Source of the DNA: JBGAWK01 sp044227665
Lineage (GTDB): Bacteria; Bacteroidota; Bacteroidia; Chitinophagales; JADIYW01
NCBI GenBank assembly: GCA_044227665.1
Contig: JBGAWK010000035.1
Coordinates: 1 to 24,249, forward strand
DNA length: 24,249 bases
Reading direction: 5' to 3'
Made by a program: the position numbers and the translations under genes. Below are positions 1 through 9,766 of the stretch, piece by piece. Under the pieces are notes generated by a model. The model had not been told where the DNA came from. It was given only the letters and a program-made list of their open reading frames with translations, and ran no database searches. Positions within the stretch are counted from its first letter, which is position 1, and every line of letters begins with the position of its first letter.

Positions 1-383
1 ATATACATTTTGTGTAAAAGTAGTAAGCCAAACGGTAGAACCTGTACTGGGTACGCTCATCAATTTTTTGAATATGAGGCGGCTCAATAGCGAACCGGCA
101 CGTTCATGTAGGTCATCCACATTTTGGGTGACAATGGTGACATCATAGTAGTCTTATAATACTACAAGTGCCCCATGAGGGGCATTGGGTTTGCATCTAA
201 GTAGTTGACTTCGTCTTTGTTTGTAGAAGTCCAAGACTACATGAGGATTGCGCTGCCATCCTTGTGGTGAGGCAACTTCGTATATGTAATGCCTTACCAT
301 AAGCCGCCAGCATCTCGGAAGGTCTGAATGTCACTTTCGACACGCATGCCTGCGCCTGTGAGTATCACTAATGTTTTCTTCAT
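1..383 (-). pseudogene. Decayed sirtuin (CobB-type NAD-dependent protein deacylase), cut by window edge
   Basis: Read from 383 downward, the frame starts MKKTLVILTGAGM and reaches QTFRDAGGLW, the NAD-binding region of Sir2-family deacylases, then stops at TAA (296-294). After a one-base frame change it continues with EVASPQGWQRNPHVVLDFY, meets another TAA (156-154), and goes on to VTQNVDDLHERAGS, the second sirtuin hallmark. Two stops, one indel and substitutions in the normally invariant GAGIS...SGIPTFR motif (here GAGM-R and S-D-I-Q) mean no active enzyme can be made. The ATG shares one base with the TGA of the hydrate-repair gene (TGATG), so it was once translationally coupled to that operon. 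The family assignment is secure; the exact lesions assume no sequencing error. Confidence 0.85.
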
Positions 384-1882
384 CAATACTCCAAAATATT
401 TTTAAAAGCTCTGCCGATATTTTCGATAATATCGGATGCTATGAGGGATTCTTTGGATTGTGTATCTAGCGCAATATTTCCTGCTAATCCATGCAAATAC
501 ACGCCTAATATAGCTGCATGTAACGGCGTGTAACCCTGAGCAAGGAGACCTAATAACATCCCTGTGAGTACATCGCCGCTACCTGCTGTGGACATGCCGC
601 TATTGCCTGTAGAATTAAAGTATATAGTACCTTCATTATCACAGATAGCCGTATGCGCACCTTTTAGGATGGTAATGATTTTGTGTTTTTTTGAAAATTC
701 TTGTAACAGCGCCAGCTTCTCATAATCATCAGCCCAAGTTCCGGCTATCCTTTCAAACTCCTTGGGGTGAGGCGTAAGAATACTGTTGGGAGACAAAAGA
801 GAAAGCCATTCTTTGTGCAGCCCTAAAATATTTAGGGCATCAGCGTCCCAAATACCGGAACGTTTATTTTGCATTAAAAATTTGTATAGGGCTTCTTGGG
901 TTATGGATGACTGTCCTAATCCTGGACCTATAGCATAATACTGAACATCCTGAATATTACTGATTGTACTAATATTGTCTTTATGCTCATCAATACTGCA
1001 CATCGCCTCAGGTATGGCTTGCTGTAATATAGGGTAACCACATTCTGGAATATGAGTAGTGAGCAATCCTAGCCCGGTACGTAGTGCAGCCTTCGATGCC
1101 AATACTGCCGCCCCTATTTTTCCCTTACTGCCGCTTATAAGATAGCCGTGACCAAACGTGCCTTTGTGGGCGAACTTATCTCTATTCTTGTGTATGCTTT
1201 TTATATCTTTTTTTTCAAGATAGTAATAGTTGGAATTTATACTATCGCGAAATTCGTTATCTAATTTTATATCTAAAATGTCAAACCTCTTGATATAAAT
1301 GCTGTTCTGTGGAAGCAAGAAGGCAAGTTTTGGTTGCTGAAAGGTATATACCCTGTCAGCTTTTACTACTGTGTTTCCAGATACTCCATCACATACCAAT
1401 CCAGAAGGTACATCTACAGATATTCTCAGACAATGTTGCTTATTGATATGGTGCATAATTTTTGCTATAATTCCCGACACCTCAGTATGACAACCTGTTC
1501 CAAGCAATGCATCAATTATTATCCCAGAAATATTTGGTAAAACACTTGTATCATCAATCTCGTGTATAGTAATCTGATGTATTGTTTTTAATTTGTGGAG
1601 ATTTGCATTGCAATCTTTTGAATATTGTTCACTTTTAAGCAAATACACCTCTATCTTATGACCTAGCAGGTATAGCATTCTCGCTATTGCTAATCCATCA
1701 CCACCATTATTACCCTTGCCACAGAAGATATGTTTTACTATTTTATTGGATTGATAGTCTGAAATAAAATGATTTACAAATTGATGTGCTGCACGCTCCA
1801 TTAATTGTTCAGAAGAAATAGCTTGTTTTTGGCAAGTAATAGCGTCAGCTTGGCTAATTTGTACTACATCCAATATCTTCAT
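383..1882 (-). CDS. nnrDE: Bifunctional NAD(P)H-hydrate epimerase / ADP-dependent NAD(P)H-hydrate dehydratase
   Basis: Repairs NADH and NADPH that have become hydrated: the N-terminal domain epimerises the R and S hydrates and the C-terminal domain dehydrates the S form using ADP. The N-terminal YjeF domain (about residues 1-215) carries FCGKGNNGGDGLAIAR, the family's GNNGGDG loop. The C-terminal ribokinase-like domain (about 225-499) carries GTFGHGYLISGSKGKIGAA, LTPHPKEFERIAG and GMSTAGSGDVLTGMLLGLL, the last with the catalytic Asp. The length of 499 residues is normal for the fused form. The start lies one base after the stop of the NlpC/P60 gene (TGACATG), and the stop overlaps the start of the decayed sirtuin, so the three formed one operon. 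The enzyme is cytosolic. Both halves look intact. Confidence 0.95.
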   Translation of the reverse strand: MKILDVVQISQADAITCQKQAISSEQLMERAAHQFVNHFISDYQSNKIVKHIFCGKGNNGGDGLAIARMLYLLGHKIEVYLLKSEQYSKDCNANLHKLKTIHQITIHEIDDTSVLPNISGIIIDALLGTGCHTEVSGIIAKIMHHINKQHCLRISVDVPSGLVCDGVSGNTVVKADRVYTFQQPKLAFLLPQNSIYIKRFDILDIKLDNEFRDSINSNYYYLEKKDIKSIHKNRDKFAHKGTFGHGYLISGSKGKIGAAVLASKAALRTGLGLLTTHIPECGYPILQQAIPEAMCSIDEHKDNISTISNIQDVQYYAIGPGLGQSSITQEALYKFLMQNKRSGIWDADALNILGLHKEWLSLLSPNSILTPHPKEFERIAGTWADDYEKLALLQEFSKKHKIITILKGAHTAICDNEGTIYFNSTGNSGMSTAGSGDVLTGMLLGLLAQGYTPLHAAILGVYLHGLAGNIALDTQSKESLIASDIIENIGRAFKNILEY

Positions 1883-1883
1883 G

Positions 1884-2594
1884 TCAAAATATGCTTTTTA
1901 TGCTATGTAAAGTATGGGTAAGTTCCTTGTTTTCTTCTTTGAAAATACCCTCTTCCACAAAAGTATCCTTTCTCACTTCCCCACTTGCATGAATGATGGT
2001 GTTTTTATCCACAAGCATGCCTACGTGAATGACTCTACCTTCTTTGTTGCTGAAAAAGGCTAAATTTCCCGCCTCTCTGTCTTTGTATTCTACAATTGTA
2101 CCTATTTCGGCTTGTAGGTAAGCATCTCTAGGCAGTTGAATACCATGTAACATGAAAATTAATTGGATAAATCCGGAACAGTCAATGCCAAATACAGTTC
2201 TGCCTCCCCATAAGTATGGTGTGCCCAGGAATTTTTCGCTTAACTGAATTAGCGAAGGAACATCTATAGGCATAGGCATGGTAGTTTCGTCTGCGGATAT
2301 TTCATTTATTTCTACTCTTGATCCTAAAGGCAAAAATCTTCCGTCATGTGTTTTGACTATAGGATTTGAAACATATAATATTGAAGAGGGGAGGGTTTTA
2401 ACACTTTTTAATTGTTTTTCATCCACCCACCCTTCATAATTATCATGTGTGGATGAAACGAATATCCAATTTTCTTGTTTATGAAGGAGTTGCAGTATTT
2501 CTCCATATAAAATCTGAGTTACCATTTCAGAGGTATGAGAAGGATTACAACGCAAAGGAATGACGGATAATCTGTTTATATAATAAGGAGTCAT
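1884..2594 (-). CDS. NlpC/P60 cysteine peptidase with N-terminal SH3-like domain
   Basis: A 236-residue protein resembling the gamma-D-glutamyl-diamino-acid endopeptidases (dipeptidyl-peptidase VI/YkfC type) that trim peptidoglycan peptides. Residues about 1-110 look like bacterial SH3 modules (for example ILYGEILQLL and WIFVSSTHDNYEGWV). The catalytic domain follows with GTPYLWGGRT, GIDCSGF (Cys139), RVIHVGM (His190) and IIHASG (His202), the expected Cys-His-His set. No signal peptide is visible, which fits a role in recycling imported muropeptides in the cytosol, although that location is an inference. It is the first gene of the minus-strand operon and is divergent from the PKD gene with 71 bases between them. 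Confidence 0.9.
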   Translation of the reverse strand: MTPYYINRLSVIPLRCNPSHTSEMVTQILYGEILQLLHKQENWIFVSSTHDNYEGWVDEKQLKSVKTLPSSILYVSNPIVKTHDGRFLPLGSRVEINEISADETTMPMPIDVPSLIQLSEKFLGTPYLWGGRTVFGIDCSGFIQLIFMLHGIQLPRDAYLQAEIGTIVEYKDREAGNLAFFSNKEGRVIHVGMLVDKNTIIHASGEVRKDTFVEEGIFKEENKELTHTLHSIKSIF

Positions 2595-2665
2595 TATATC
2601 ATAAAATTTTAGCGATTAAATATAACTAACTTGTGCCAAAATACGTTTAAACTTGTGGTGTTAAG

Positions 2666-5600
2666 ATGAAGTTTAGTTCATATATAATTACGGTATTAGC
2701 ATTATTATTTTCCAATAATAGCTGTGCTGTGGATTTTCAAATATTTGATAGTGAAGGTTGCGGTCAGCTTGCTACTTCATTCTCTATTATTACACCATCT
2801 TTGTCCGAAATTGCGTCATGTAGTTGGAATTTCGGTAATGGAAATAGTTCTACTAACTGTAGCGGAACGGTGGGGGCAAATTATACTTCTCCCGGTACTT
2901 ATACTGTAAAGCTAACGATTACTAAAACTAATGGCATCGTAGAGGTAGTCAGTAAGCAAGTTCGAGTTTTTAATAAACCCAAGCCTAATTTTACTTCTAA
3001 TAAAACGTTTGGATGTATTCCCGACGCAGATATTCAGTTTGCTAATCAAGTAATATTGGGAGAGCCAGGAGCAAATATTGTTAATTATTTCTGGGATTTT
3101 GGTGACGGAAGAACTAGTACAAGAGCCAATCCAGGGTATAGCTATAATACCATAGGCGAGTATAATGTTTCGTTGTATGTAGTAGATATTAATGGCTGTG
3201 ACTCCGTGCTGGTAAAACCAAAATATATTAAGGCTTCAAAATACCCATCTACGAATTTTACGGGTTCAAATGTTTCAGCGTGTGCGCCACCTTTGAATGT
3301 ACAATTTTCTCATCCCAAAGATAGTTTGCATCCTTACGCCCTTACATATTTGTGGGATTTTGGTGATGGTAGCACCTCTACATTGCCAGACCCTTCACAT
3401 AATTATCTAATCAAAAACCCCTATAATGTTACCCTTACAGTTAGGGATTCTGTAGGGTGTGTTGCGGATACTACGAAAATTAAATTTGTAGTCATAGATA
3501 CTTTGAAAGCAAATTTTACAATGTCGTACAACTCATTGCGTTGTAATCCCTTATCGGTGAGGTTTGCAAATTCCAGTAATCTTCCAGGGCTGAGATTAGC
3601 TTGGGATTTGGGTAATGGCAATGCACCCAATCTAGTTACTACGGCAAATACTATTTATCAGAATGCGGGTACCTATAATATACGACTGATAGCTTCGACA
3701 GAAAATGGGTGCAGCGATACCATAATAAAATCATTGACAGTAGAACAAAAGCCCAATGTGAACTTTGATTTGAGTGATTCTACAAGATGTTCGCCGCCAC
3801 TGAATGTGATATTTAACAATACTACACAGTTTGCAAATACGTATACTTGGGATTTTGGAGATGGTAATACTTCAACTACCTTTAATGCAAACCATATCTA
3901 TGGATCTCCGGGTATCTATGATGTAAAGCTTACGGCAATAGCAGGTAATGGATGCAAAGATTCTCTATTTAGAAAGCAATTAATACAAATCGGAACGGGG
4001 CAAGTATTCATTAATGCTTCCGAGAATGGGGGCTGTAAGCCTACTACCATTACTTTTGATGCCTATAAATTAGGGCCGGGGACAATTAATAACGTAATTT
4101 GGGATTTCGGGGATGGCAGTAGTGCTACTGGCGAAGCTCCTGTACCACATACTTATAATAACGTGGGCACTTATACTGTAAAAGTAACGTATAACCTTAA
4201 TGATGGATGTCCTCCACTCATTGCTGCAAAAACAATATTTGTAGGTGCGACCACAACTCCTAGCGTTAATATTAATCCAGATACGGTATGTGTAAATGGA
4301 GAAAACGTTTCCTATACAGTATTGAGCCCCAATAATGCTAATAGATATGTGTGGTTGTTTGGCGATGGGACTATAGGCAATGGAATTAATGTAACACATA
4401 CTTATTCCGATCCTAAACTCTATACAATTAAGCTTGTTACAATTAATAATATTGGATGCTTCGATACGGTCATTGTCGGCAAGGTAAAGGTAAACGACCC
4501 TAAAGCGGACTTTAGCTTTGTAAGGGATTGTTTTAATAAAAGACAATACACGTTCAGGAATACCTCTAGTGGATACACCTCATTTTTTTGGATATTACCC
4601 AATGGGACTACAAGTACTGCTGCTACCGTAAATTATACATTCCCAGGGTCAGGAGCTTACAAGATGACTATTGTGGCTGTCAATTCTACTACAGGTTGTA
4701 GGGATAGCACCGTTAAAACAATAAACGTTAGAGAACTCGAAATTAATTTAGGATTTAGTGTTCAAAATGGATGCGCCCCTCTAACTGTAACACTTACAGA
4801 TTTAAATAATACGGGTATCAGAGGAAGAGTATGGGATTTTGGCAATGGACAAATAGATACAATAAAATCTCCGACAACAGTCTATGATGAAAAAGGTGTT
4901 TATACAATTAAGCTAATAACTACATATACTAATGGTTGTAAAGACACAGCTTTCTCAAGAAACGCAATTAAAGTACAACAGCCGGACGCAGGATTTTATA
5001 GTGATCCTCCTGGAGGTTGTGCTCCATTAAGATTTAATCTTATAGATACTTCCAAATCCCAATTCGGCTTTGTAAATGAATATTATTGGAAAATTGACAC
5101 ACTAAATGAGAATTCGGATAGAAACACTACTTTTTTAGCAAGCATCGATGATACTTTCAATATTTTACATGTCGTAAAAGATGATTTAGGCTGTATAGAT
5201 TCTATAGAAAAAAAAGTTATAACAATACAGCCAACAGCAAAATTTACTACAAATAGATCCAATGCCTGTGTAGGCGTAGATATTATTTTTATAGATCAAT
5301 CTACGGGTACGGGATTGCAATATCTGTGGGATTTTGGAGATGGAACTACAGATACAGCATATAAGCCTATACATCAATATACTATTCCAGGGCTTTTTTT
5401 TCCTAAACTTACCATTACTTCCTTTGGTGGATGTGTTTCTGAATATACTAGACCGGTTCCTATCACAATTACAAAAAATAATTACGATTTTACGGCAGAT
5501 AAAAGATACAAAGCTTGCCCCTCGCTAATCACAAATTTTTCGGTAATACCTGATACAATTGATTACCGAGTATTGACATGGAATTTGGGTAATGGTAGTA

Positions 5601-7249
5601 TTAGCGATGATACAAATAAATTTCCTGCTACAATATATACTCAAGGGGGTGAATATGATGTAAAACTCATAGTAGAAGATAATATTGGATGTAGAGATAC
5701 AATTATTAAGGAGGATTATATAAAAATAGACGGACCTTCCGGAACATTTACTTTCTCACCAAAAATTGGATGTGCTCCTTTGGAAGTAATATTTAAACCC
5801 ATAACAAAAAATACTATCAGGCATATTTGGGACTTTGGGGATGGCAATATACTCATTGACGATAGCCTAAAAGGGGAGATTAGATATACCTATTACGGGC
5901 AAGGCATACCTAAGCCCAGCCTTATCATGATTGGAGACGACGATTGTCAGGTAGAGCCTATAAGAGGCGACTCCATAATTGTATCCCAGTTAAAGGCGGA
6001 TGTGACTTTCCTTCCACCAAATACATGTGATAGTGTTAATATGCTTTTTACGAGTTCTATAGCACTGACAAATTATGATTCTATAAAAAGTATTATATGG
6101 AATTTTGGTGATGGTGGATTAGATTTCAATATACTATCTGTAAGGCATACCTATCATGTCGAAGAATCTACAAATTTTACAATCAATAATTATTATGAGA
6201 CGAAATATGGATGTAAGGATACCGTAAGTATTCCTATAACAGTTTTTAGCAAGCCCGAAATTCAGGTTGTGCCTGACCTAAAGATATGTAGAAATGAGAC
6301 AGCAAAACTAATAGCAGGTGGAACAGCAAATTATATCTGGTCGCCGAGTGTATATCTTAGTAGTAATAATATACCAAATCCAATCTCATCTACACCTACA
6401 GATATACAATATCAAGTTATTGGCTACGACACTTTGCTGTGTCCTGATACGGCATGGGTAGATGTAAAAGTTATAAATGCATTGACGACGCTAGTAGCTC
6501 CCGACACTTCTATATGCAGTGGAGATACGGCTTTACTTTGGGTGTATAGTGATTCTACCTCTAATAACATTCCTATATATACATGGAGTCCCTATATAGG
6601 CATAGATACAAATAGAGGCAATGTCGTGTATGCAAGTCCATTCAATACAATTACATATACAGTTACAGCTATAAGTGGATCGTGTATCCCAGCCATAGAT
6701 AATGTGACGGTAATAGTAAATCCACTTCCCGAAGTAGAGGCAGGGGATAAGCAACATATCATTAAAGGGACGACCACATTTCTACAAGCTACAAGCCCTG
6801 ATAATATAGAATCTTATATGTGGACGCCTGCGCAAAATATTCAGTGCGTTACTTGTCCGAAAACGGAGGTAGCTCCCGAAAACAATACTATATATACGGT
6901 GAATGTGACCGATGAAAATGGATGCAGATCTTTAGATTCTGTAGAAATCATAGTTTTTGAAGAATGTAATGGTGATATTGTAGTGGTACCTAATTCTTTT
7001 ACCCCTAATGGTGACGGCAAGAACGACAAACTATATGTCCGTGGAAAACTAGTATCAAGCGTGAATTTATTCAGAATCTTTGACAGGTGGGGAGCACTCG
7101 TGTTTGAAACTACTACTATAAATGAAGGATGGGATGGAACTTTTAAAGGTAAAGATGCTGTTCCAGATGTATATGTCTATTATGTGGAGGTAATATGTAT
7201 TAATGGCGATACTACAATTAAAAAAGGAAATGTTACGCTAATACGATGA
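2666..7249 (+). CDS. Giant secreted PKD-repeat protein with type B T9SS sorting domain (gliding-motility-associated C-terminus)
   Basis: A 1527-residue exported protein, probably a surface adhesin or matrix protein. It starts with a signal peptide (MKFSSYIITVLALLFSNNSC). I count about 14 PKD-like repeats of about 85-95 residues from residue 50 to 1190, each centred on a W-[DN]-FG-[DN]-G motif and ending near a conserved GC; the eighth (FFWILPNG) and tenth (YYWKID) are degenerate. Three shorter repeats with WSPS, WSPY and WTPA cores follow at about residues 1225, 1306 and 1385. The last ~88 residues (VVVPNSFTPNGDGKNDKLYV, LFRIFDRWGALVFET, GWDGTFKGK, DVYVYYVEV) form the type B sorting domain recognised by the type IX secretion system. 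Its stop overlaps the start of the PorP/SprF gene, matching the common pairing of such giant proteins with a dedicated outer-membrane partner. Confidence 0.93.
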   Translation: MKFSSYIITVLALLFSNNSCAVDFQIFDSEGCGQLATSFSIITPSLSEIASCSWNFGNGNSSTNCSGTVGANYTSPGTYTVKLTITKTNGIVEVVSKQVRVFNKPKPNFTSNKTFGCIPDADIQFANQVILGEPGANIVNYFWDFGDGRTSTRANPGYSYNTIGEYNVSLYVVDINGCDSVLVKPKYIKASKYPSTNFTGSNVSACAPPLNVQFSHPKDSLHPYALTYLWDFGDGSTSTLPDPSHNYLIKNPYNVTLTVRDSVGCVADTTKIKFVVIDTLKANFTMSYNSLRCNPLSVRFANSSNLPGLRLAWDLGNGNAPNLVTTANTIYQNAGTYNIRLIASTENGCSDTIIKSLTVEQKPNVNFDLSDSTRCSPPLNVIFNNTTQFANTYTWDFGDGNTSTTFNANHIYGSPGIYDVKLTAIAGNGCKDSLFRKQLIQIGTGQVFINASENGGCKPTTITFDAYKLGPGTINNVIWDFGDGSSATGEAPVPHTYNNVGTYTVKVTYNLNDGCPPLIAAKTIFVGATTTPSVNINPDTVCVNGENVSYTVLSPNNANRYVWLFGDGTIGNGINVTHTYSDPKLYTIKLVTINNIGCFDTVIVGKVKVNDPKADFSFVRDCFNKRQYTFRNTSSGYTSFFWILPNGTTSTAATVNYTFPGSGAYKMTIVAVNSTTGCRDSTVKTINVRELEINLGFSVQNGCAPLTVTLTDLNNTGIRGRVWDFGNGQIDTIKSPTTVYDEKGVYTIKLITTYTNGCKDTAFSRNAIKVQQPDAGFYSDPPGGCAPLRFNLIDTSKSQFGFVNEYYWKIDTLNENSDRNTTFLASIDDTFNILHVVKDDLGCIDSIEKKVITIQPTAKFTTNRSNACVGVDIIFIDQSTGTGLQYLWDFGDGTTDTAYKPIHQYTIPGLFFPKLTITSFGGCVSEYTRPVPITITKNNYDFTADKRYKACPSLITNFSVIPDTIDYRVLTWNLGNGSISDDTNKFPATIYTQGGEYDVKLIVEDNIGCRDTIIKEDYIKIDGPSGTFTFSPKIGCAPLEVIFKPITKNTIRHIWDFGDGNILIDDSLKGEIRYTYYGQGIPKPSLIMIGDDDCQVEPIRGDSIIVSQLKADVTFLPPNTCDSVNMLFTSSIALTNYDSIKSIIWNFGDGGLDFNILSVRHTYHVEESTNFTINNYYETKYGCKDTVSIPITVFSKPEIQVVPDLKICRNETAKLIAGGTANYIWSPSVYLSSNNIPNPISSTPTDIQYQVIGYDTLLCPDTAWVDVKVINALTTLVAPDTSICSGDTALLWVYSDSTSNNIPIYTWSPYIGIDTNRGNVVYASPFNTITYTVTAISGSCIPAIDNVTVIVNPLPEVEAGDKQHIIKGTTTFLQATSPDNIESYMWTPAQNIQCVTCPKTEVAPENNTIYTVNVTDENGCRSLDSVEIIVFEECNGDIVVVPNSFTPNGDGKNDKLYVRGKLVSSVNLFRIFDRWGALVFETTTINEGWDGTFKGKDAVPDVYVYYVEVICINGDTTIKKGNVTLIR

Positions 7250-8274
7250 TGAGAAAGCTTATAAGTATTTGTTTTACCTCTATTTTTGTGCAATGTGCAT
7301 ATACGCAAGATGCACACTTTTCGCAGTTTTATGTAACACCATCCTATACCAACCCAGCATTTACAGGATTTTTTAAAGGGAATATTAGAACTCATGCCAT
7401 CTATAAGTCGCAGTGGGAATTTGTAACCAATGCCTATTCCACTATGAGTGCAGGTGTAGATTTTTCTCTTTTAAAAAAGCAACTAAAATGGAATATGCTT
7501 GGCGTGGGATTTAACTTAGTAGGAGATTTTAGTGGTTCTACACATCTCAATACCTATCATTTTAATGTGCCAATATCATATACTCAAAGACTCAATAAAG
7601 AAAGAAGTAATTTCCTCTCTGTAGGATTGATGCCCTCCTTTAATTTGAAGTCTATAAACTTGTCGAAGGCGAACTTTGATGAGCAATATGACGGAGTAGC
7701 GGGCTTTCAGGGGGTGAATTCTGAAAATATTCAATCTTCAAAAACATATTTTAATTTGGGCGCAGGATTGGTATGGTATAATGAATTTAGAAGAAACCAT
7801 AATTTTTATGCCGGAATTTCGCTTTTTAATATCCCAAGACCCAATATGTCGCTGCTAGAAAATACCGACATCCATGTACCTTATAGATATAATATAAATG
7901 CGGGAGGGTTTTTTACCGTAAATAAAAAAGTTGCGTTTGTGCCCTCTATACAATTACAAAAACAACAAGAGTTTTCGGAATGGTTATTAGGCTCTTTTGT
8001 AAGATATAATTTGAGTGATGAATACAATCCATATAATAAGTTCAATCTTTACCTCGGATTGTGGTATAGAAGTAAGGATGCCATTATTCCTACGTTGCGA
8101 TTTGATGTAAAACAAACGGTTATAACCTTTAATTACGATGTAAATATTTCAAAATATGCTAAGGCTTCGCGTGGTAATGGCGGTCCAGAGATATCTATTG
8201 TCTTCAAAACAATAAACGAAGAAGAAGCCAAAGCAGATAGAAATAGAGAGAAGTTAGGATGTCCATATTTTTAG
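7246..8274 (+). CDS. PorP/SprF-family type IX secretion membrane protein
   Basis: A 342-residue outer-membrane beta-barrel protein of the PorP/SprF family, needed for export or anchoring of specific T9SS cargo. After a signal peptide (MMRKLISICFTSIFVQCAYT) comes the family signature QDAHFSQFYVTPSYTNPAFTG, then many alternating hydrophobic strands with glycine-rich turns. The start overlaps the stop of the PKD gene; two adjacent ATG codons (7246, 7249) are possible and the second gives a TGATG coupling. Co-translation with the PKD gene suggests that protein is its client. The C-terminus (EREKLGCPYF region) is typical in length. Confidence 0.92.
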   Translation: MMRKLISICFTSIFVQCAYTQDAHFSQFYVTPSYTNPAFTGFFKGNIRTHAIYKSQWEFVTNAYSTMSAGVDFSLLKKQLKWNMLGVGFNLVGDFSGSTHLNTYHFNVPISYTQRLNKERSNFLSVGLMPSFNLKSINLSKANFDEQYDGVAGFQGVNSENIQSSKTYFNLGAGLVWYNEFRRNHNFYAGISLFNIPRPNMSLLENTDIHVPYRYNINAGGFFTVNKKVAFVPSIQLQKQQEFSEWLLGSFVRYNLSDEYNPYNKFNLYLGLWYRSKDAIIPTLRFDVKQTVITFNYDVNISKYAKASRGNGGPEISIVFKTINEEEAKADRNREKLGCPYF

Positions 8275-8277
8275 ATT

Positions 8278-8311
8278 TAATCATTCGATTATATTTTATC
8301 CTGTTTTTTTT
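8278..8311 (+). terminator. Weak candidate terminator after the PKD-porP operon
   Basis: A five-base-pair stem, TAATC-ATTC-GATTA (8278-8291), is followed by a T-rich stretch with eight T in a row near 8303-8311. The stem is short and AT-rich, so this is tentative. Confidence 0.25.
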
Positions 8312-8336
8312 ATGAGACAAAAAATATCTTTATCTC

Positions 8337-9086
8337 ATGCTTTGTAAGCGTATAATACCTTGTTTGGATATTAAAGATGGGCATACCGTAAAAGGTGTCA
8401 ATTTTGTAGATCTTATTCATGCAGGCGATCCGGTAGAGCTCGCAGAAATATATGTAGAACAAGGTGCCGACGAATTAGTGTTTTTGGATATCACGGCTAC
8501 CGTAGAAGCCCGCAAAACATTGGTATCTTTGGTGAAAAGAATTGCAGAAGCCATCAATATTCCTTTTACTGTCGGCGGTGGTATAAGCGATGCCCGAGAT
8601 GTAGATGCTCTCTTACATGCCGGAGCCGACAAAATATCTATCAACTCCTCTGCCGTAAAAAACCCTTCGCTGATAAGCACTTTAGCCACACAATTTGGCA
8701 GCCAGTGTGTAGTTGTCGCTATAGATACCAGACTGCATGAAGAGTGGATGGTATATGTAAAAGGAGGCAGGGAATATACAGACTTACAAACTTTAGCGTG
8801 GGCAAAAAAAATTGAGCAACTCGGAGGCGGAGAGATATTACTTACCTCTATGAACCATGACGGTACAAAAGGAGGCTTTGCCTTAGAGCTTACTAAAAGA
8901 GTAGTTGACGCAGTAAGCATACCTGTAATTGCGTCTGGAGGTGCCGGCAATATAGTACATTTCATAGACGTTTTCGAGCAAACTGGTGTAGATGCGGCCT
9001 TGGCTGCCAGTATATTTCATTTTGGAGAAGTTCCAATACCATTATTAAAAAAAGAATTAAAGCACCATAATATACCCATTAGGTGA
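8337..9086 (+). CDS. hisF: Imidazole glycerol phosphate synthase cyclase subunit HisF
   Basis: Uses ammonia from HisH to convert PRFAR into imidazole glycerol phosphate and AICAR in histidine synthesis. The TIM barrel starts RIIPCLDIKDGHTVKGVNF with catalytic Asp11; the second catalytic Asp130 is in VVVAIDTR. The phosphate-binding loops FTVGGGI and IASGGAGN are present. The length of 249 residues is normal. It sits 62 bases after the porP gene and 19 bases before hisIE. The other histidine genes, including the partner hisH, are not in the window, so the pathway is split. A near-match promoter box TATCTTTA (8325-8332) ends four bases before the ATG. Confidence 0.97.
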   Translation: MLCKRIIPCLDIKDGHTVKGVNFVDLIHAGDPVELAEIYVEQGADELVFLDITATVEARKTLVSLVKRIAEAINIPFTVGGGISDARDVDALLHAGADKISINSSAVKNPSLISTLATQFGSQCVVVAIDTRLHEEWMVYVKGGREYTDLQTLAWAKKIEQLGGGEILLTSMNHDGTKGGFALELTKRVVDAVSIPVIASGGAGNIVHFIDVFEQTGVDAALAASIFHFGEVPIPLLKKELKHHNIPIR

Positions 9087-9093
9087 TTTCTGC

Positions 9094-9101
9094 TAATTTT
9101 G
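9094..9101 (+). promoter_or_regulatory. TAnnTTTG -7 box upstream of hisIE
   Basis: TAATTTTG matches the Bacteroidota -7 consensus fully and ends four bases before the hisIE start codon. No clear -33 TTTG is seen at the usual spacing. If used, transcription would begin at or near the ATG. Confidence 0.4.
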
Positions 9102-9105
9102 TACT

Positions 9106-9702
9106 ATGGCAGATTGGAGTAATTATAGTTTTGAAGGTTTGTTGCCTGCAATTATTCAGGACATATATACACGCAAAGTCTTGATGCTGGGGTATATGAA
9201 TTCGGAAGCATTGCGCCTCACTGTGCAGACAGGGAAAGTTACCTTTTTCAGTAGAAGTAAGAATAGACTTTGGACAAAAGGAGAGACGAGTGGGCATTTT
9301 TTATATCTAAAAAGTATATCATTAGACTGTGATAAGGACACGTTTTTGATTCAAGTGGTACCCCAAGGTTCGGTATGTCATACAGGTGCCGATACCTGCT
9401 GGAATGAAGATAATGTAAGTACAATACAGTTTTTGGAATACCTAGAGACTATTATTACGCATAGAAAACTTACACCCGATGATACATCATACACCTCCTC
9501 ATTATTTCAGAAAGGGATAAATAAAATAGCCCAAAAAGTAGGAGAGGAGGCCGTAGAAGTTGTCATAGAAGCCAAAGATGACAATGACAATCTCTTCCTC
9601 AATGAATCTGCGGACTTATTATATCATTATATGATATTGCTGCAAGCCAAAGGCAAAAAACTTCAAGATGTAGTGGATGTGTTAAAATCGCGACATAAGT
9701 AG
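9106..9702 (+). CDS. hisIE: Bifunctional phosphoribosyl-AMP cyclohydrolase / phosphoribosyl-ATP pyrophosphatase HisIE
   Basis: Catalyses the second and third steps of histidine synthesis. The N-terminal HisI domain (about residues 1-105) has LMLGYMNSEAL, SRSKNRLWTKGETSGHF and the zinc-binding cysteines in DCDKD and CHTGADTCW. The C-terminal HisE domain (about 110-198) has KGINKIAQKVGEEAVEVVI and NESADLLYHYMILL, the MazG-like acidic helices. At 198 residues the fusion is of usual length. It follows hisF by 19 bases on the same strand. Confidence 0.97.
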   Translation: MADWSNYSFEGLLPAIIQDIYTRKVLMLGYMNSEALRLTVQTGKVTFFSRSKNRLWTKGETSGHFLYLKSISLDCDKDTFLIQVVPQGSVCHTGADTCWNEDNVSTIQFLEYLETIITHRKLTPDDTSYTSSLFQKGINKIAQKVGEEAVEVVIEAKDDNDNLFLNESADLLYHYMILLQAKGKKLQDVVDVLKSRHK

Positions 9703-9766
9703 CCTCGTAATCGTATTTTGAATACACATAATTTCGTAAAAAAATGCTGGAATTAGGGCTGCGTAC

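Noticed and set aside
4070..4546. 158-residue minus-strand frame inside the PKD gene
   Set aside because: Antisense shadow of the repeat-rich gene, with composition typical of reversed PKD sequence.
8417..8965. 182-residue minus-strand frame opposite hisF
   Set aside because: Antisense shadow; hisF is unmistakable on the other strand.
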